From positions 186,001-250,000 of the forward strand of contig NZ_FODR01000002.1 in assembly GCF_900110415.1 (NCBI RefSeq): 64,000 bases of DNA, in the 5' to 3' direction. The position numbers were made by a program, and so were the translations under genes. Under the pieces are notes generated by a model that did no database searches, was not told the origin of the DNA, and worked only from the letters and a program-made list of their open reading frames with translations. The stretch's first letter is position 1; every line of letters starts with the position of its first letter. Of this stretch, positions 16,957 through 25,713 are shown one piece after another. The stretch is from Mucilaginibacter sp. OK283 (lineage in GTDB: Bacteria > Bacteroidota > Bacteroidia > Sphingobacteriales > Sphingobacteriaceae).

Positions 16957-17010
16957 TGTATCGCAAGCGTTTTGTCGCTGCCGCCTTCAGCTACTGCAAG
17001 GTCTTTTGCT
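16957..17010 (+). repeat. Partial cassette repeat, copy D
   Basis: Only the left end is present: TATCGCAAGCGTTTTGTCGC at 16959-16978 matches the left ends of copies B and C, followed by GCCGCCTTCAGC as in copy A. The rest is missing, so the array ends here with a truncated unit. Confidence 0.7.
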
Positions 17011-17060
17011 GGTATTAATTTATGATATTTTGTTTTACTTAAAAATATAAACTACCAGTT

Positions 17061-17153
17061 GTGTACCACCCCGTACCAGGGTGTACCAGGGTGTTTCAGG
17101 GTGTACCAGGGCGTACCAGGGTGTTTCAGGGTGTCTCGTCCGTAGTGGTACAC
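17061..17153. repeat. Tandem 10-bp repeats enclosed by a 9-bp inverted repeat
   Basis: From 17071 to 17130 six decamers follow each other as variants of GTGTACCAGG and GTGTTTCAGG. The first unit GTGTACCAC (17061-17069) is the inverted complement of GTGGTACAC at 17145-17153, so the block could fold. A frame through it would encode VFQGVPGRTRVFQGV-type repeats but has no support as a gene. Confidence 0.8.
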
Positions 17154-17234
17154 ACACTTTGGTACCAAAGCCAGCCTCTATGTTGTAAGTTTAGTTCTGC
17201 TCCATGGCTGTTTCTCAAATCTAATTTAAAAAAA

Positions 17235-17288
17235 ATTTGCGCAAGTAAAAGCTTGCATTTATATTTGCAAGCAAATACTTGCGCAAAT
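17235..17288 (+). promoter_or_regulatory. Promoter-operator of the arsR-like operon: near-perfect 54-bp palindrome
   Basis: ATTTGCGCAAGTA (17235-17247) is a perfect inverted match to 17276-17288, and GCTTGCA (17251-17257) to TGCAAGC (17266-17272). A textbook Bacteroidota promoter lies inside: TTTG at 17236-17239, 20-bp spacer, TATATTTG at 17260-17267. The palindrome includes the ATG at 17287, so the mRNA leader is very short. Dimers of the ArsR-like protein bound here would cover the whole promoter. Confidence 0.85.
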
Positions 17289-17628
17289 GAAAACCAGACG
17301 AGATGTTTACCAGGCCATAGCCGACCCTACCCGAAGGGCTATAATTAACATGATTGCTACACAGCCGCATAATGTAAACACTATAGCTGCAAACTTTGAT
17401 GTTACACGCCAGGCTATATCGTTGCATATCCAGATCCTGGCCGATTGCGGCCTTATTAACGTTAAGCAGCAAGGGCGCGACAGGTTTTGCGAAGCCCGGC
17501 TCGATCAGCTCAGCGAGGTATCGGCCTGGGTAGACCAGTACCGCCAGCATTGGGAAAGTAAATTAGATAACCTTGAAAACTATGTAGTACAATTAAAAAA
17601 TGAACGAAATGGAAAACACAACAAGTAA
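17287..17628 (+). CDS. ArsR-type winged-helix repressor
   Basis: A 113-residue single-domain regulator. The core starts DVYQAIADPTRRAIINMIA, has the recognition helix region TIAANFDVTRQAISLHIQIL and a wing LINVKQQGRDRFCEA, all typical of the ArsR/SmtB subgroup paired with AHSA1 proteins. No CxC-type metal site is visible, so it is probably not a metal sensor. The next gene, an SRPBCC protein, overlaps its 3' end by 29 bases. The promoter is a 54-bp palindrome that includes the start codon, pointing to tight self-repression. Confidence 0.93.
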   Translation: MKTRRDVYQAIADPTRRAIINMIATQPHNVNTIAANFDVTRQAISLHIQILADCGLINVKQQGRDRFCEARLDQLSEVSAWVDQYRQHWESKLDNLENYVVQLKNERNGKHNK

Positions 17629-18067
17629 CACTGCCGACCGCGAATTACGCTTGACACGCACATTGGATGCCCCGGTTGAACTGGTATGGGAGGTATGGAC
17701 CCAGCCCGAACATATTGCCCAATGGTGGGGCCCCGATGGCTTTACCAACACCATAAGTAAAATGGATGTTGAACCCGGCGGCGAATGGGACCTGGTAATG
17801 CATGGCCCCGACGGAACAGATTATAAAAACAAAAGCATATTTAAGGAGGTAGTGCCGCTCAAAAAAATTGTATATGAGCATATTAGCAGCCCAAAGTTTG
17901 TTGCCACTATTGAATTTGAGGCACAGGGCGACCAAACATACCTGAGCTGGCATATGCTGTTTGAAACGCACGAGCAATTTATACAGGTGGTAAAAACCTT
18001 TAAAGCCGATGAAGGATTAAAGCAAAATATAGAAAAGCTAAACCAATACGTAAAAGGTATAAGTTAG
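17600..18067 (+). CDS. SRPBCC/AHSA1-domain protein
   Basis: A 155-residue START-like (SRPBCC) fold protein of the AHSA1 (activator of Hsp90 ATPase-like) family. It has the characteristic LTRTLDAPVELVWEVWTQPE, QWWGPDGF and VEPGGEWDLVMHGPDG segments. These proteins enclose a hydrophobic ligand; the ligand and role of this branch are usually unknown. It overlaps the ArsR-type gene and is translated with it, an arrangement common in many bacteria, suggesting the repressor responds to the same compound. A second in-frame ATG is at 17609. Confidence 0.92.
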   Translation: MNEMENTTSNTADRELRLTRTLDAPVELVWEVWTQPEHIAQWWGPDGFTNTISKMDVEPGGEWDLVMHGPDGTDYKNKSIFKEVVPLKKIVYEHISSPKFVATIEFEAQGDQTYLSWHMLFETHEQFIQVVKTFKADEGLKQNIEKLNQYVKGIS

Positions 18068-18106
18068 TTTTAAACGTAGCCTGTGGCGAAACACCTTAAA
18101 AAAAGG

Positions 18107-19768
18107 CTAATCGCGCAACTTTACTGCATTTTTGGTAGCCCCGGCCGCGAAGGATAAGGGGCTGCCGGCTTTTGAAATGTCGCCGCCGTCAATTTTAATA
18201 TTACTGCAGGCGGCGCCTTCAACCCGCATAAAAACAGCTGCCGGGCTAAGTACACGCGTTGCGGTTAGTAAAACATCCTGCGCGTTAATCATCCGCAGTA
18301 CCGATTCGGCGTCTTTATTGCCCTGCGCGCTGAGGCCGTTTATTGCTGCATCTGTTACCTGGTCAAAAACAAGGGCGGGCCTTAATTCGGGCGTGGCAAC
18401 TTCAAACCTTACATTATTTAGTGTAAGGCCTTTGGCATAACGGGCATATAAACCATAAGCCGGAAAAACTCCGTCGGCATAATATTCGCCCGCGTTTTTA
18501 GGTACATCGCGTACGGCCGCGTCTTCTGCAGTTCCCCCTCCGGCAAAGGTGATATGAACATCGTTAAAGCTAATGTTTTCGAGCAAAAAGCCATCGGCGC
18601 CGTTAATGGCTATACATGATTTGATTTCGCCGGGGTGATAGTTGCTGGTAAATTCGGCATCGGCAAGTTGCACCGGGACAACCACATTGGCATGAATGCC
18701 ATTGAAAGATATATTACGCGCAGTACCCGGATCATCTATCGAGCCCATGCCGATTGATATGGGCCCCGTTACCTTATGCATCACCAGGTTGGAGAACGAG
18801 ATGTTTTCTATCCGCGAGTGCCGTTCGCAACGCATTTTTATAGGGCAGCCGTAGGCTTCTAAAATGATGCAGTTAGAGATGGTAATATTTTCGGCAACCC
18901 CGCCGCCAAAACGGAAAACCGACCAGCGTGTGCTAAACGTACAATTGGTAATGGTTATAAACCTGCAACTGCCAAACAGCGCGCAGGCATCATCCTGCGA
19001 TTGCACATCGCAGTTAACCATATGAACATAATGACAGCTGATGAAATGAAAGCCATCGTTATTATGGATAACCCGGCCACGGATGTGGATGCCATCGAGC
19101 TTTACATAACTGCTTTGAATAATGCGTACAGAGTGATAGGCGCAGTCTTTAAGATATATATCATTAACGACAAGATTTTGGCATTGGTAAAAAAGCAGGT
19201 GATAGGGGCGGTGATTGCCGCTGATGCCGGCCGGCGATGGCGCGCCCTTTGTGGGGCTACGGAACTGCGCACCCTGCCCGTCAATAGTGCCCGGGCCTTC
19301 AACGCGGATGTTTTCGGCCTTTACGGCAAATAACAAGCCTACATTGCCATCATTTAATGTGGTATCGCCGGTAATTGGGATGGCCTGGGCGGCGTAGTAT
19401 TGTTTGCCATCTGCACTGCCCAGTAATTTGCCTTGCTGGGCAATATACAGGGTTACATTGCTTTTCAGCTCAACCGTGCCGATAACAAACACCCCGGCCG
19501 GCACCAGCACGGTGCCACCCTGATCTTTATTACAGGCATCAATGGCTGCCTGCAGTGCTTTGGTATTAAGTGTTACACCATCGCCTTTGGCGCCATAGTC
19601 CATAATGTTATAAATGCGGGTACCCAACATCGGATCGGCTTTTTGGATGTTTGCAGGCTGTGCGTGTAAAAAAGTGGGCGCTACTGCAATCATGCCGGCA
19701 CCTGCGGATGCTTTTGTAACTGTTTTTAACCAGTTGCGCCTTGAAAAATTATCGTCGTGAGGTTCCAT
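18107..19768 (-). CDS. GH28-like right-handed beta-helix glycosidase, Tat-exported
   Basis: A 553-residue protein with a twin-arginine signal (FSRRNWLKTVTKASAGAG, residues 8-25) and a parallel beta-helix starting with the pectate_lyase_3 pattern NIMDYGAKGDGVTLNTKALQ. GH28 polygalacturonases act on pectin-type polymers with Asp residues in NTD, DD and a GHG motif. Here NNDGFHF and SQDDACALF keep the acidic residues, but the usual GHG is absent and the later RIK is not obvious, so substrate and mechanism may differ. It lies downstream of a 7TM hybrid AraC-type sensor on the same strand, a likely regulator in a small polysaccharide-use locus. Confidence 0.85.
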   Translation of the reverse strand: MEPHDDNFSRRNWLKTVTKASAGAGMIAVAPTFLHAQPANIQKADPMLGTRIYNIMDYGAKGDGVTLNTKALQAAIDACNKDQGGTVLVPAGVFVIGTVELKSNVTLYIAQQGKLLGSADGKQYYAAQAIPITGDTTLNDGNVGLLFAVKAENIRVEGPGTIDGQGAQFRSPTKGAPSPAGISGNHRPYHLLFYQCQNLVVNDIYLKDCAYHSVRIIQSSYVKLDGIHIRGRVIHNNDGFHFISCHYVHMVNCDVQSQDDACALFGSCRFITITNCTFSTRWSVFRFGGGVAENITISNCIILEAYGCPIKMRCERHSRIENISFSNLVMHKVTGPISIGMGSIDDPGTARNISFNGIHANVVVPVQLADAEFTSNYHPGEIKSCIAINGADGFLLENISFNDVHITFAGGGTAEDAAVRDVPKNAGEYYADGVFPAYGLYARYAKGLTLNNVRFEVATPELRPALVFDQVTDAAINGLSAQGNKDAESVLRMINAQDVLLTATRVLSPAAVFMRVEGAACSNIKIDGGDISKAGSPLSFAAGATKNAVKLRD

Positions 19769-20071
19769 TGGTTATTAGGTAATAAAAATAAAATGTTTTC
19801 CCGGCCTGTTTAACTTGCTATAATTGGTTATTAAGGTATCGGCCAAAATCAAAATTAGGTTTATTTTGATGGGGATATTAACCTGTTTTGGCTAAACAAT
19901 AATCCCGATTGTCATAATTAAGGCGGGCCGTATTTTTTTTCTGCCGGGCAATATATTGGGGGGCATTTTTAGGAGAGAAGCCTTAAATGGCGAAAATTGG
20001 CAAAGTATATTCGTGTGCGTTGCAAATGCTATCGGGTTTGTTGCAAATTGCAGATCGGCAACCCGCGACAA
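19769..20071. other. Intergenic stretch between the hybrid sensor and the GH28-like gene
   Basis: About 300 bases with no credible gene. It must hold the promoter of the GH28-like gene; no clear TAnnTTTG box or strong dyad was picked out. Confidence 0.4.
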
Positions 20072-23002
20072 TTACATTACCCCCACAGTTTTGGGCGCAA
20101 AACCGAAGTGGCGGGAAAAACTGGCCGAAAAACTGGCCGGGCTGCTGAAGCCAACCATATAAGCCACCTCAGATACGGTGGCAACGCGGCGCTGGAGAAG
20201 ATTATGTGCGTATTGAAGGCGAATAATACGGATCAGTTCGCCCGGCGCCTGGCCGATAAGGCCCTTTAATTTGCGATGCAGCTGTGTGCGGCTGAGGCCT
20301 ATGTCGCGGGCAAGTTGGTCGGCGCTGTAGCCCTCCTCATCCAGGTGGCTTTCTACCGCGTTGCGTACCCGGGCGATAAAGTCCTGCTCAATTGAGGGCA
20401 TCGATAGTACATCGCTAAACCAGAGGTCGCGGCTGCTATAGTGTTCGCGCAATTGATTGCGCACATTGATCAGGTTTTCTATAAGGGCAAATAATTCGCG
20501 TTTATCAAAAGGTTTGCCCAGGTAGGCATCCGCACCGGTTTCGATACCCTGCACCTTACTGTCCATATCAGCTTTCGCTGTGAGGATGATGATGGGTATA
20601 TGGCTGGTTTTTTCATCTTTTTTGAGTGTGGCGCTCACCTGGTAACCATCTTTCCGGGGCATCATCAAATCGGTAATAACAAGGTTGGGGATGTGCTCCA
20701 ATGCTAAGGCAATGCCTGCATCCCCGTCGGCCGCGCTTATAACCCGGTATTTACCGGTAAGCGATTGCTGCATAAATTCCCTCAGCTCATCATGATCTTC
20801 GATGAGCAGTACCAGTGGTTTGTCGGTGTCGACAACCGGCAGAGCGCTGTCGTCCGCATTGGTGGAATATAATGCTTCACTGTACACGGTTTCTGCCAGC
20901 GGGCTCCCGCCGGCTTCGGCAACCTGGTAGGGCATGCGGATATTAATTTCTGTAAACAGCCCTTCCATGCTTTCTGCCCTTATCTGGCCTCCCATCAATT
21001 CTACCAGCTCCTTAGCTACGGCCAACCCTATGCCCGTACCTTCTGCCGATCGGGTATCTGAAGGATCGGCCTGGTAAAACCGGCTAAAAATGTACGGCAG
21101 TTTTGAAGCAGGAATGCCGCGCCCGGTATCCCTTACAGTTATGCTCAAAACATTACCAGGCGCACCGGTATCTTTTTGCAGCAATACTTCTACCCGGCCA
21201 TTGTCGGTAAACTTGATGGCATTTGAAAGTATATTGAGGATAATTTTATCCAGCTTGTCGCGGTCGCCCGATATCCAAAGATTATCCCAGTCTGATGCAA
21301 AATGCAGCCTGATCCCCTTTTGCACAACCAATGATTCGTATGAGTGTATATGCATCCTGATAAGGGCCACAAAATCTAATGGTTCCCTGCTCACTTCCAT
21401 TAAGCCGCTTTCCAGCTTACTCAGGTCAAGCAATTGGTTGATAAGCCTGAGCAACCGCGCGGCGTTACTCAGGATGAGCCGTATGTATTTTGTGGCATCC
21501 GTGCCGGTGGCGACAGATAGCAGCTCATTGGCCGGATTGATAATAAGTGTTAGCGGTGTTTTAAACTCATGGGTTATATTGGTAAAAAAACGGGATTTAA
21601 CTACATCCATTTCCCGCAGCTTATCGGCCTTTTCGCTAAGTTCGGCTGTACGTTGTTGCACAATTTCCTCAAGCCGTTTAGCTTCAGCTGCTATTCGTTC
21701 CCTTTTTTCGGTTTCCTGTGCAAGCGCCTGGGCAGATAGCTTTTCTACTTCGGCCAGTTTAGCTGCCAGGTTTTGGTTGGTGCGGGCAAAATCAAGCGCC
21801 AGGTAAAGTGACAAGCAAAGCGGCAGAATCAATTGGCCTATGCTCATTACAAACACCCGTACAGAATTGAGTTCATAGGTCCATAGATGAAACACATCGG
21901 ACCAGGCAAAAAAGTAAACCAGTACAACTGCTACCACGCCTGTAGCGATAAGCCATACACCCCGCTGCTTTTTTTTGATTAGATGGAATGCAGACCAAAA
22001 ACCATCCATGATGCAAACAAAGAAAACCACAGAAAAATAATCGTCGTGTACATTGGCCCGTAAAATAAAATAATTTAAAAAGTACCCTATGAAATAAAGC
22101 ATGTTCACGCCGGTTAATGCAACCACACGCCAACGTGGTACCCTGCCATAGTCCAGCACATAAAGTAGCATCACGGCTCCCCACATCATCAAAACTTTGC
22201 ATTCTTGTGTTAAAAAGTCGGCATAATACTGCACCAACGGAAAACTTGTAAAATAAAACAAGTAAATACATATGCTGTTAATACCCACCAATAGCACAAA
22301 AAGTGCATAGTATAAATTTAGTTTTTGCCTGGGATAAAAAAGGAACAACAAAAAATGTAAAACGCCCAATATAATTTCGGCAGCCGCGCACATGGGCACA
22401 AAGCTAAAAAGTTGCCTGCTGTGGGTAATGTGTTTTGAAAACGGTTCATAGTCGCCTATCAAAGCCTCAAACCCCCAAAAGTTGGCGTAAACGCCAAAAT
22501 AATTGGAGTAATGCATGGTGATGAGATGGGGGCGTGTGTCATTGAACCACAGCGGGATAAGGTCTCTTGGGGCGCGTATAGCTTCCATTTGCTGCGCCGA
22601 ATGGCCAACCTTACCATAGCCCCCTACTTGTTTTCCGTCGATAAATATTTCAGATGCCCCATCGTGATTGATGCGGAAGGAGAGTTTTTTGCCTACCAGG
22701 TTTGTGTCAACTTTTAGCCACAGGCCAAACCAGCCAAGCCCCTGCCACCCAGGTGGTGGATCAGATTTTCCGAAAGCAGTATAGTGCAACGCATTCCAGC
22801 CGTTGGTGCTGTTTAAGGACCGTTTCCCCTGGGGCAACTCTCCGGCATGAAAAAACCATAGGGAATCGCGAAGGGATACTTCGTGTAATGTTCCAAAACT
22901 GCTGCCGCGTATTACCACAGTATCCTGCCCGTATGCCCCGTTAGCGGCGCACAGCAACATACACCACAGCAGGGTGCGCCATAAAGGCTTGCTTAAAAAC
23001 AT
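20072..23002 (-). CDS. Hybrid two-component sensor with 7TM input, receiver and AraC-type HTH
   Basis: About 976 residues. The chosen start (ATG 23002) gives a standard signal peptide (MFLSKPLWRTLLWCMLLCAANG); an in-frame ATG at 23044 would add 14 residues. Order: periplasmic jelly-roll-like domain, seven membrane helices (7TMR-DISM type, about 200-400), a coiled coil (LAAKLAEVEKLSAQALAQET), HisKA with ITHEFKTPLTLI, HATPase with NILSNAIKFTDNGR and DTGRGIP, a receiver with LVITDLMMPRKDG, and a C-terminal AraC HTH (YSADQLARDIGLSRTQLHRK, then VAYMVGFSSPASF). One protein thus senses, relays phosphate and binds DNA. The GH28-like gene downstream is the obvious target; the signal is unknown. Confidence 0.93.
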   Translation of the reverse strand: MFLSKPLWRTLLWCMLLCAANGAYGQDTVVIRGSSFGTLHEVSLRDSLWFFHAGELPQGKRSLNSTNGWNALHYTAFGKSDPPPGWQGLGWFGLWLKVDTNLVGKKLSFRINHDGASEIFIDGKQVGGYGKVGHSAQQMEAIRAPRDLIPLWFNDTRPHLITMHYSNYFGVYANFWGFEALIGDYEPFSKHITHSRQLFSFVPMCAAAEIILGVLHFLLFLFYPRQKLNLYYALFVLLVGINSICIYLFYFTSFPLVQYYADFLTQECKVLMMWGAVMLLYVLDYGRVPRWRVVALTGVNMLYFIGYFLNYFILRANVHDDYFSVVFFVCIMDGFWSAFHLIKKKQRGVWLIATGVVAVVLVYFFAWSDVFHLWTYELNSVRVFVMSIGQLILPLCLSLYLALDFARTNQNLAAKLAEVEKLSAQALAQETEKRERIAAEAKRLEEIVQQRTAELSEKADKLREMDVVKSRFFTNITHEFKTPLTLIINPANELLSVATGTDATKYIRLILSNAARLLRLINQLLDLSKLESGLMEVSREPLDFVALIRMHIHSYESLVVQKGIRLHFASDWDNLWISGDRDKLDKIILNILSNAIKFTDNGRVEVLLQKDTGAPGNVLSITVRDTGRGIPASKLPYIFSRFYQADPSDTRSAEGTGIGLAVAKELVELMGGQIRAESMEGLFTEINIRMPYQVAEAGGSPLAETVYSEALYSTNADDSALPVVDTDKPLVLLIEDHDELREFMQQSLTGKYRVISAADGDAGIALALEHIPNLVITDLMMPRKDGYQVSATLKKDEKTSHIPIIILTAKADMDSKVQGIETGADAYLGKPFDKRELFALIENLINVRNQLREHYSSRDLWFSDVLSMPSIEQDFIARVRNAVESHLDEEGYSADQLARDIGLSRTQLHRKLKGLIGQAPGELIRIIRLQYAHNLLQRRVATVSEVAYMVGFSSPASFSASFSRHFGFAPKTVGVM

Positions 23003-23510
23003 ATTTTCGATAATAGGCAGAAAATGAGAAATAATTCTTATCACTCAAAAATAATACTTTCGGCCCGGGAATCAAAGGCATTTTATAAACAGGCTGGTTT
23101 AACTGGTAGTTATTTTTTTTTACCATGCCCTTTCTGTGGAGTTTTTATTGTACGGCCAGTGTCACAGCCTTTTGTTTAATCAATCATGTTTAATGTGATA
23201 ATTCCAGCGTCGCTGTCAGGTGGGTGTAGTCATGTCAACTTTGCATATAATAATTTATTAACCGGGTATGGGCATTGTTTGAATTGCCGCGCTATAAATA
23301 TTAATATTTATTTATTGCTTCCAATGAAAAAGATCAGGCAATATAACCTGTTACTGGCTTATCTTAGTTTAAAATAGCAGGCCTTCGCACAGATTTGGTT
23401 CAATAAAGTAAATAGGATAGCCTTATCTTTAAGCGCACATTTTTATCTGCGGGTTAATTTAAACAGTAGTTTGCTGTTTAACATGACTTTAAGGAATATT
23501 AAGCCAACAT
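23003..23510. other. Gene-free stretch between divergent regulators
   Basis: About 500 bases with short frames only. It holds the divergent promoters of the hybrid sensor (minus) and the Crp/Fnr gene (plus). No strong inverted repeat was seen. Confidence 0.4.
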
Positions 23511-23513
23511 GTG

Positions 23514-24095
23514 ATGACAACCCTTCTAAAGAAAAATATAAACACACACATCTCGCTTTCGGATGCCGAAATGGAGTCGTTCTGTGATTTGTTTCAACAT
23601 AAAACCATCAAAAAGAAAAGCTTTTTATTGCGTGGGGGCGAAGTTTGCAAATTTGAAGGCTTTGTTGTGAAAGGGCTTTTTCGCGTTTATCATATTGATA
23701 AAAATGGCTTCGAACAAATACTATATTTTGCAATGGAAGATTGGTGGATAACAGATATTGATAGCTTCACCAATGGTTTACCATCTCAACTTTATATTGA
23801 GGCGCTGGAGGATAGTGAAGTGCTTTTAATTTCTAAAAAGGATAAGGAATTTGCCTACATAAATTTGCCTAAAATAGAGAAGCTGTTCAGGGTGATGACC
23901 CAAAAAACACATGTTGCCTTACAACGCAGAATGATTGACAACCTGGGTAAAACCGCCGACCAGCTTTATCTTGACTTTATCGAAAAATATCCGGGCCTGT
24001 ACCAGCGCCTTTCTAACCTGCAAATAGCTGCCTACCTGGGTATCAGCCACGAATTTTTGAGTAAAATAAGACGGAAAATTGCCGGTAAGAAATAA
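23514..24095 (+). CDS. Crp/Fnr-family transcriptional regulator
   Basis: About 193 residues. ATG at 23514 is preferred over the in-frame GTG at 23511. The N-terminal cyclic-nucleotide-binding-like beta-roll (FLLRGGEVCKFEGFVVKGLFRVYHID, about 38-65) lacks the usual Arg-Ser cAMP contacts, and no Cys cluster for an Fe-S centre is present. The C-terminal winged helix reads LSNLQIAAYLGISHEFLSKIR. Such Bacteroidota proteins often control a neighbouring gene; here an MBL-fold and an NTF2-like gene follow on the same strand. The effector is unknown. Confidence 0.92.
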   Translation: MTTLLKKNINTHISLSDAEMESFCDLFQHKTIKKKSFLLRGGEVCKFEGFVVKGLFRVYHIDKNGFEQILYFAMEDWWITDIDSFTNGLPSQLYIEALEDSEVLLISKKDKEFAYINLPKIEKLFRVMTQKTHVALQRRMIDNLGKTADQLYLDFIEKYPGLYQRLSNLQIAAYLGISHEFLSKIRRKIAGKK

Positions 24096-24176
24096 GCCGT
24101 ATTTCATTTATTGAACTTGTTCAATGTTTTTGAGCTGTGGATGATAGCATCTTTACAGCATTATTAAAACGATAAA

Positions 24177-25067
24177 ATGAAACACATTCTTTCTGTAATA
24201 TTCTTAACAATCCTAATTTCATTCAAAATGGACGTACAAGCACAAAGTTTCAAAACTATTGAAACAGGCAGTTTTAAACTCGAGGTATATAACGCATCAG
24301 AAAACAGTTTTGGGGTAGCATCAGTCATCGTATCAGGAAAAAAAGACGCTGTTTTGATTGATGCGCAATTTACATTGCAAGATGCCGAAAAAGTAGCCGG
24401 CGAAATCAAAAAATCAGGTAAAAAACTAACAACTATTTATGTTTCCCATGGCGATCCTGATTTTTACTTTGGCCTGGAAGTATTCAAAAAGTATTTTCCC
24501 GAAGTTACCGTTTATGCAGCGGCTGCAACGGTTGAGCATATTAAAGCTACAGCACAAAAAAAATTAGAAGTGTGGGGCGAGCGGCTGGGCAAAGGCATTA
24601 CATCCAACGTAGTTTTGCCACAGGTATTAAAAGGCAACAGCATCGAACTGGAAGGTGAGAAATTAGAAATTATCGGACTGGAAGAATTTCCTTCCAAAAC
24701 CTTTGTCTGGATCCCGTCGGCCAAAGCGGTTGTGGGGGGCATCAACGTATTTGGAACAACTTTCCATCTTTGGATGGCCGATGCGCAAACAGCCGATGCC
24801 CGTAAACAATGGATAAATGTTTTGGATAAAATTGAAGCGCTACAGCCGGTTATTGTAGTTCCGGCCCACGCTAAATCTGAAAGTGCGTTTGACATGAGCG
24901 CTGTGCAGCATACTAAAAGCTATATCCAGGTGTATGAAGAAGCTTTAAAAACCAACAAAACTTCTGAAACATTAATTGCCGCTTTAAAAGCCAAATATCC
25001 TGCCCTTACTTTCGACATTGCCTTGCAAATAGGCGCGAAAGTAAACACCGGCGAAATGAAATGGTAA
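24177..25067 (+). CDS. Exported MBL-fold protein with altered metal motif
   Basis: A 296-residue protein with signal peptide (MKHILSVIFLTILISFKMDV...). The metallo-beta-lactamase fold is visible in VIVSGKKDAVLIDAQFT and in the strand before the metal loop. The canonical HxHxDH is replaced by SHGDPDFYFG, so the second His is Asp and the last His is Phe. The later conserved region PAHAKS keeps one His. It may bind one metal or none, or use a different site. It follows a Crp/Fnr regulator gene by about 80 bases. The substrate is unknown. Confidence 0.85.
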   Translation: MKHILSVIFLTILISFKMDVQAQSFKTIETGSFKLEVYNASENSFGVASVIVSGKKDAVLIDAQFTLQDAEKVAGEIKKSGKKLTTIYVSHGDPDFYFGLEVFKKYFPEVTVYAAAATVEHIKATAQKKLEVWGERLGKGITSNVVLPQVLKGNSIELEGEKLEIIGLEEFPSKTFVWIPSAKAVVGGINVFGTTFHLWMADAQTADARKQWINVLDKIEALQPVIVVPAHAKSESAFDMSAVQHTKSYIQVYEEALKTNKTSETLIAALKAKYPALTFDIALQIGAKVNTGEMKW

Positions 25068-25134
25068 AATCAGTATTCACATTTAGCCTGGCGGCGCCAA
25101 AAGCATCGCCATGCTGTTTTTAAGCAAACATAAA

Positions 25135-25524
25135 ATGACCAATCTGGAAATTATAAAAAGCACTTATGAAGGCAAAACTTCAAAAGAGAATGGAAGAAAT
25201 TTAGCTATGTACGTAGCAGAAAACCTTGCGTGGACAGAAGCCAAAGGCTTTCCCTATGCCGGAACATATATTGGTTTGGCCAGTGTTGAAAAAAACGTTT
25301 TCAGCCGTTTAGGAAGCGAATGGGTGGATTATAAGTTTACGCCCGAAGATTACGTGGCCAGCGAGGATAAGGTTGTTGCCTACGGCACTTATACCGGCAC
25401 GTACAAAACTACCGGAAAATACTTTGAAGCAAGGGTAGCCCATGTTTGGAAATTAAAAGACGGAAAAATTACGGGCTTTGAACAGTTTGTAGACAGCCAG
25501 CCTGTAAACAATGCCATGAGGTAA
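25135..25524 (+). CDS. NTF2-like (SnoaL-type) domain protein
   Basis: About 129 residues. ATG at 25135 (MTNLEIIKSTYEGKTS) is the natural start of a SnoaL/NTF2-like cone-shaped domain; an ATG at 25111 is in frame. Diagnostic parts are IIKSTYEGKTSKENGRNLA, the central strand VVAYGTYTGTYKTTGKYFEA and the final VWKLKDGKITGFEQFVD. Proteins of this fold bind or isomerise small hydrophobic molecules; many have no known role. It follows the MBL-fold gene by about 70 bases and may be co-expressed with it. Confidence 0.88.
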   Translation: MTNLEIIKSTYEGKTSKENGRNLAMYVAENLAWTEAKGFPYAGTYIGLASVEKNVFSRLGSEWVDYKFTPEDYVASEDKVVAYGTYTGTYKTTGKYFEARVAHVWKLKDGKITGFEQFVDSQPVNNAMR

Positions 25525-25713
25525 ACTAACCATTCACGGTTATCCAACCCTGGTAATGCCGGCCGGTAACTTACACCTAAGGCGGCCGAAAAAGCCTCCA
25601 TAAAATATCCGGATACAACAGTTATTTTGGCAGAGTACACCATGGTATCACCAGCCAATTACTTTGATCATAGCCTAAACCTGGCGGCTTACATAGATAT
25701 CCGATTTACATTA

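Noticed and set aside
14163..17010. CRISPR array
   Set aside because: The repeats are ~240 bp with gene-sized contents between them and no cas gene; not CRISPR-like.
17061..17348. 95-codon plus frame through the decamer repeats
   Set aside because: It overlaps the ArsR promoter and start. The repeated RVFQGV pattern is a by-product of 10-bp repeats.
21090..21806. 238-codon plus-strand frame inside the hybrid sensor gene
   Set aside because: It is antisense to the HisKA/HATPase region, Ser-rich as expected of a complementary shadow, and shows no domain.
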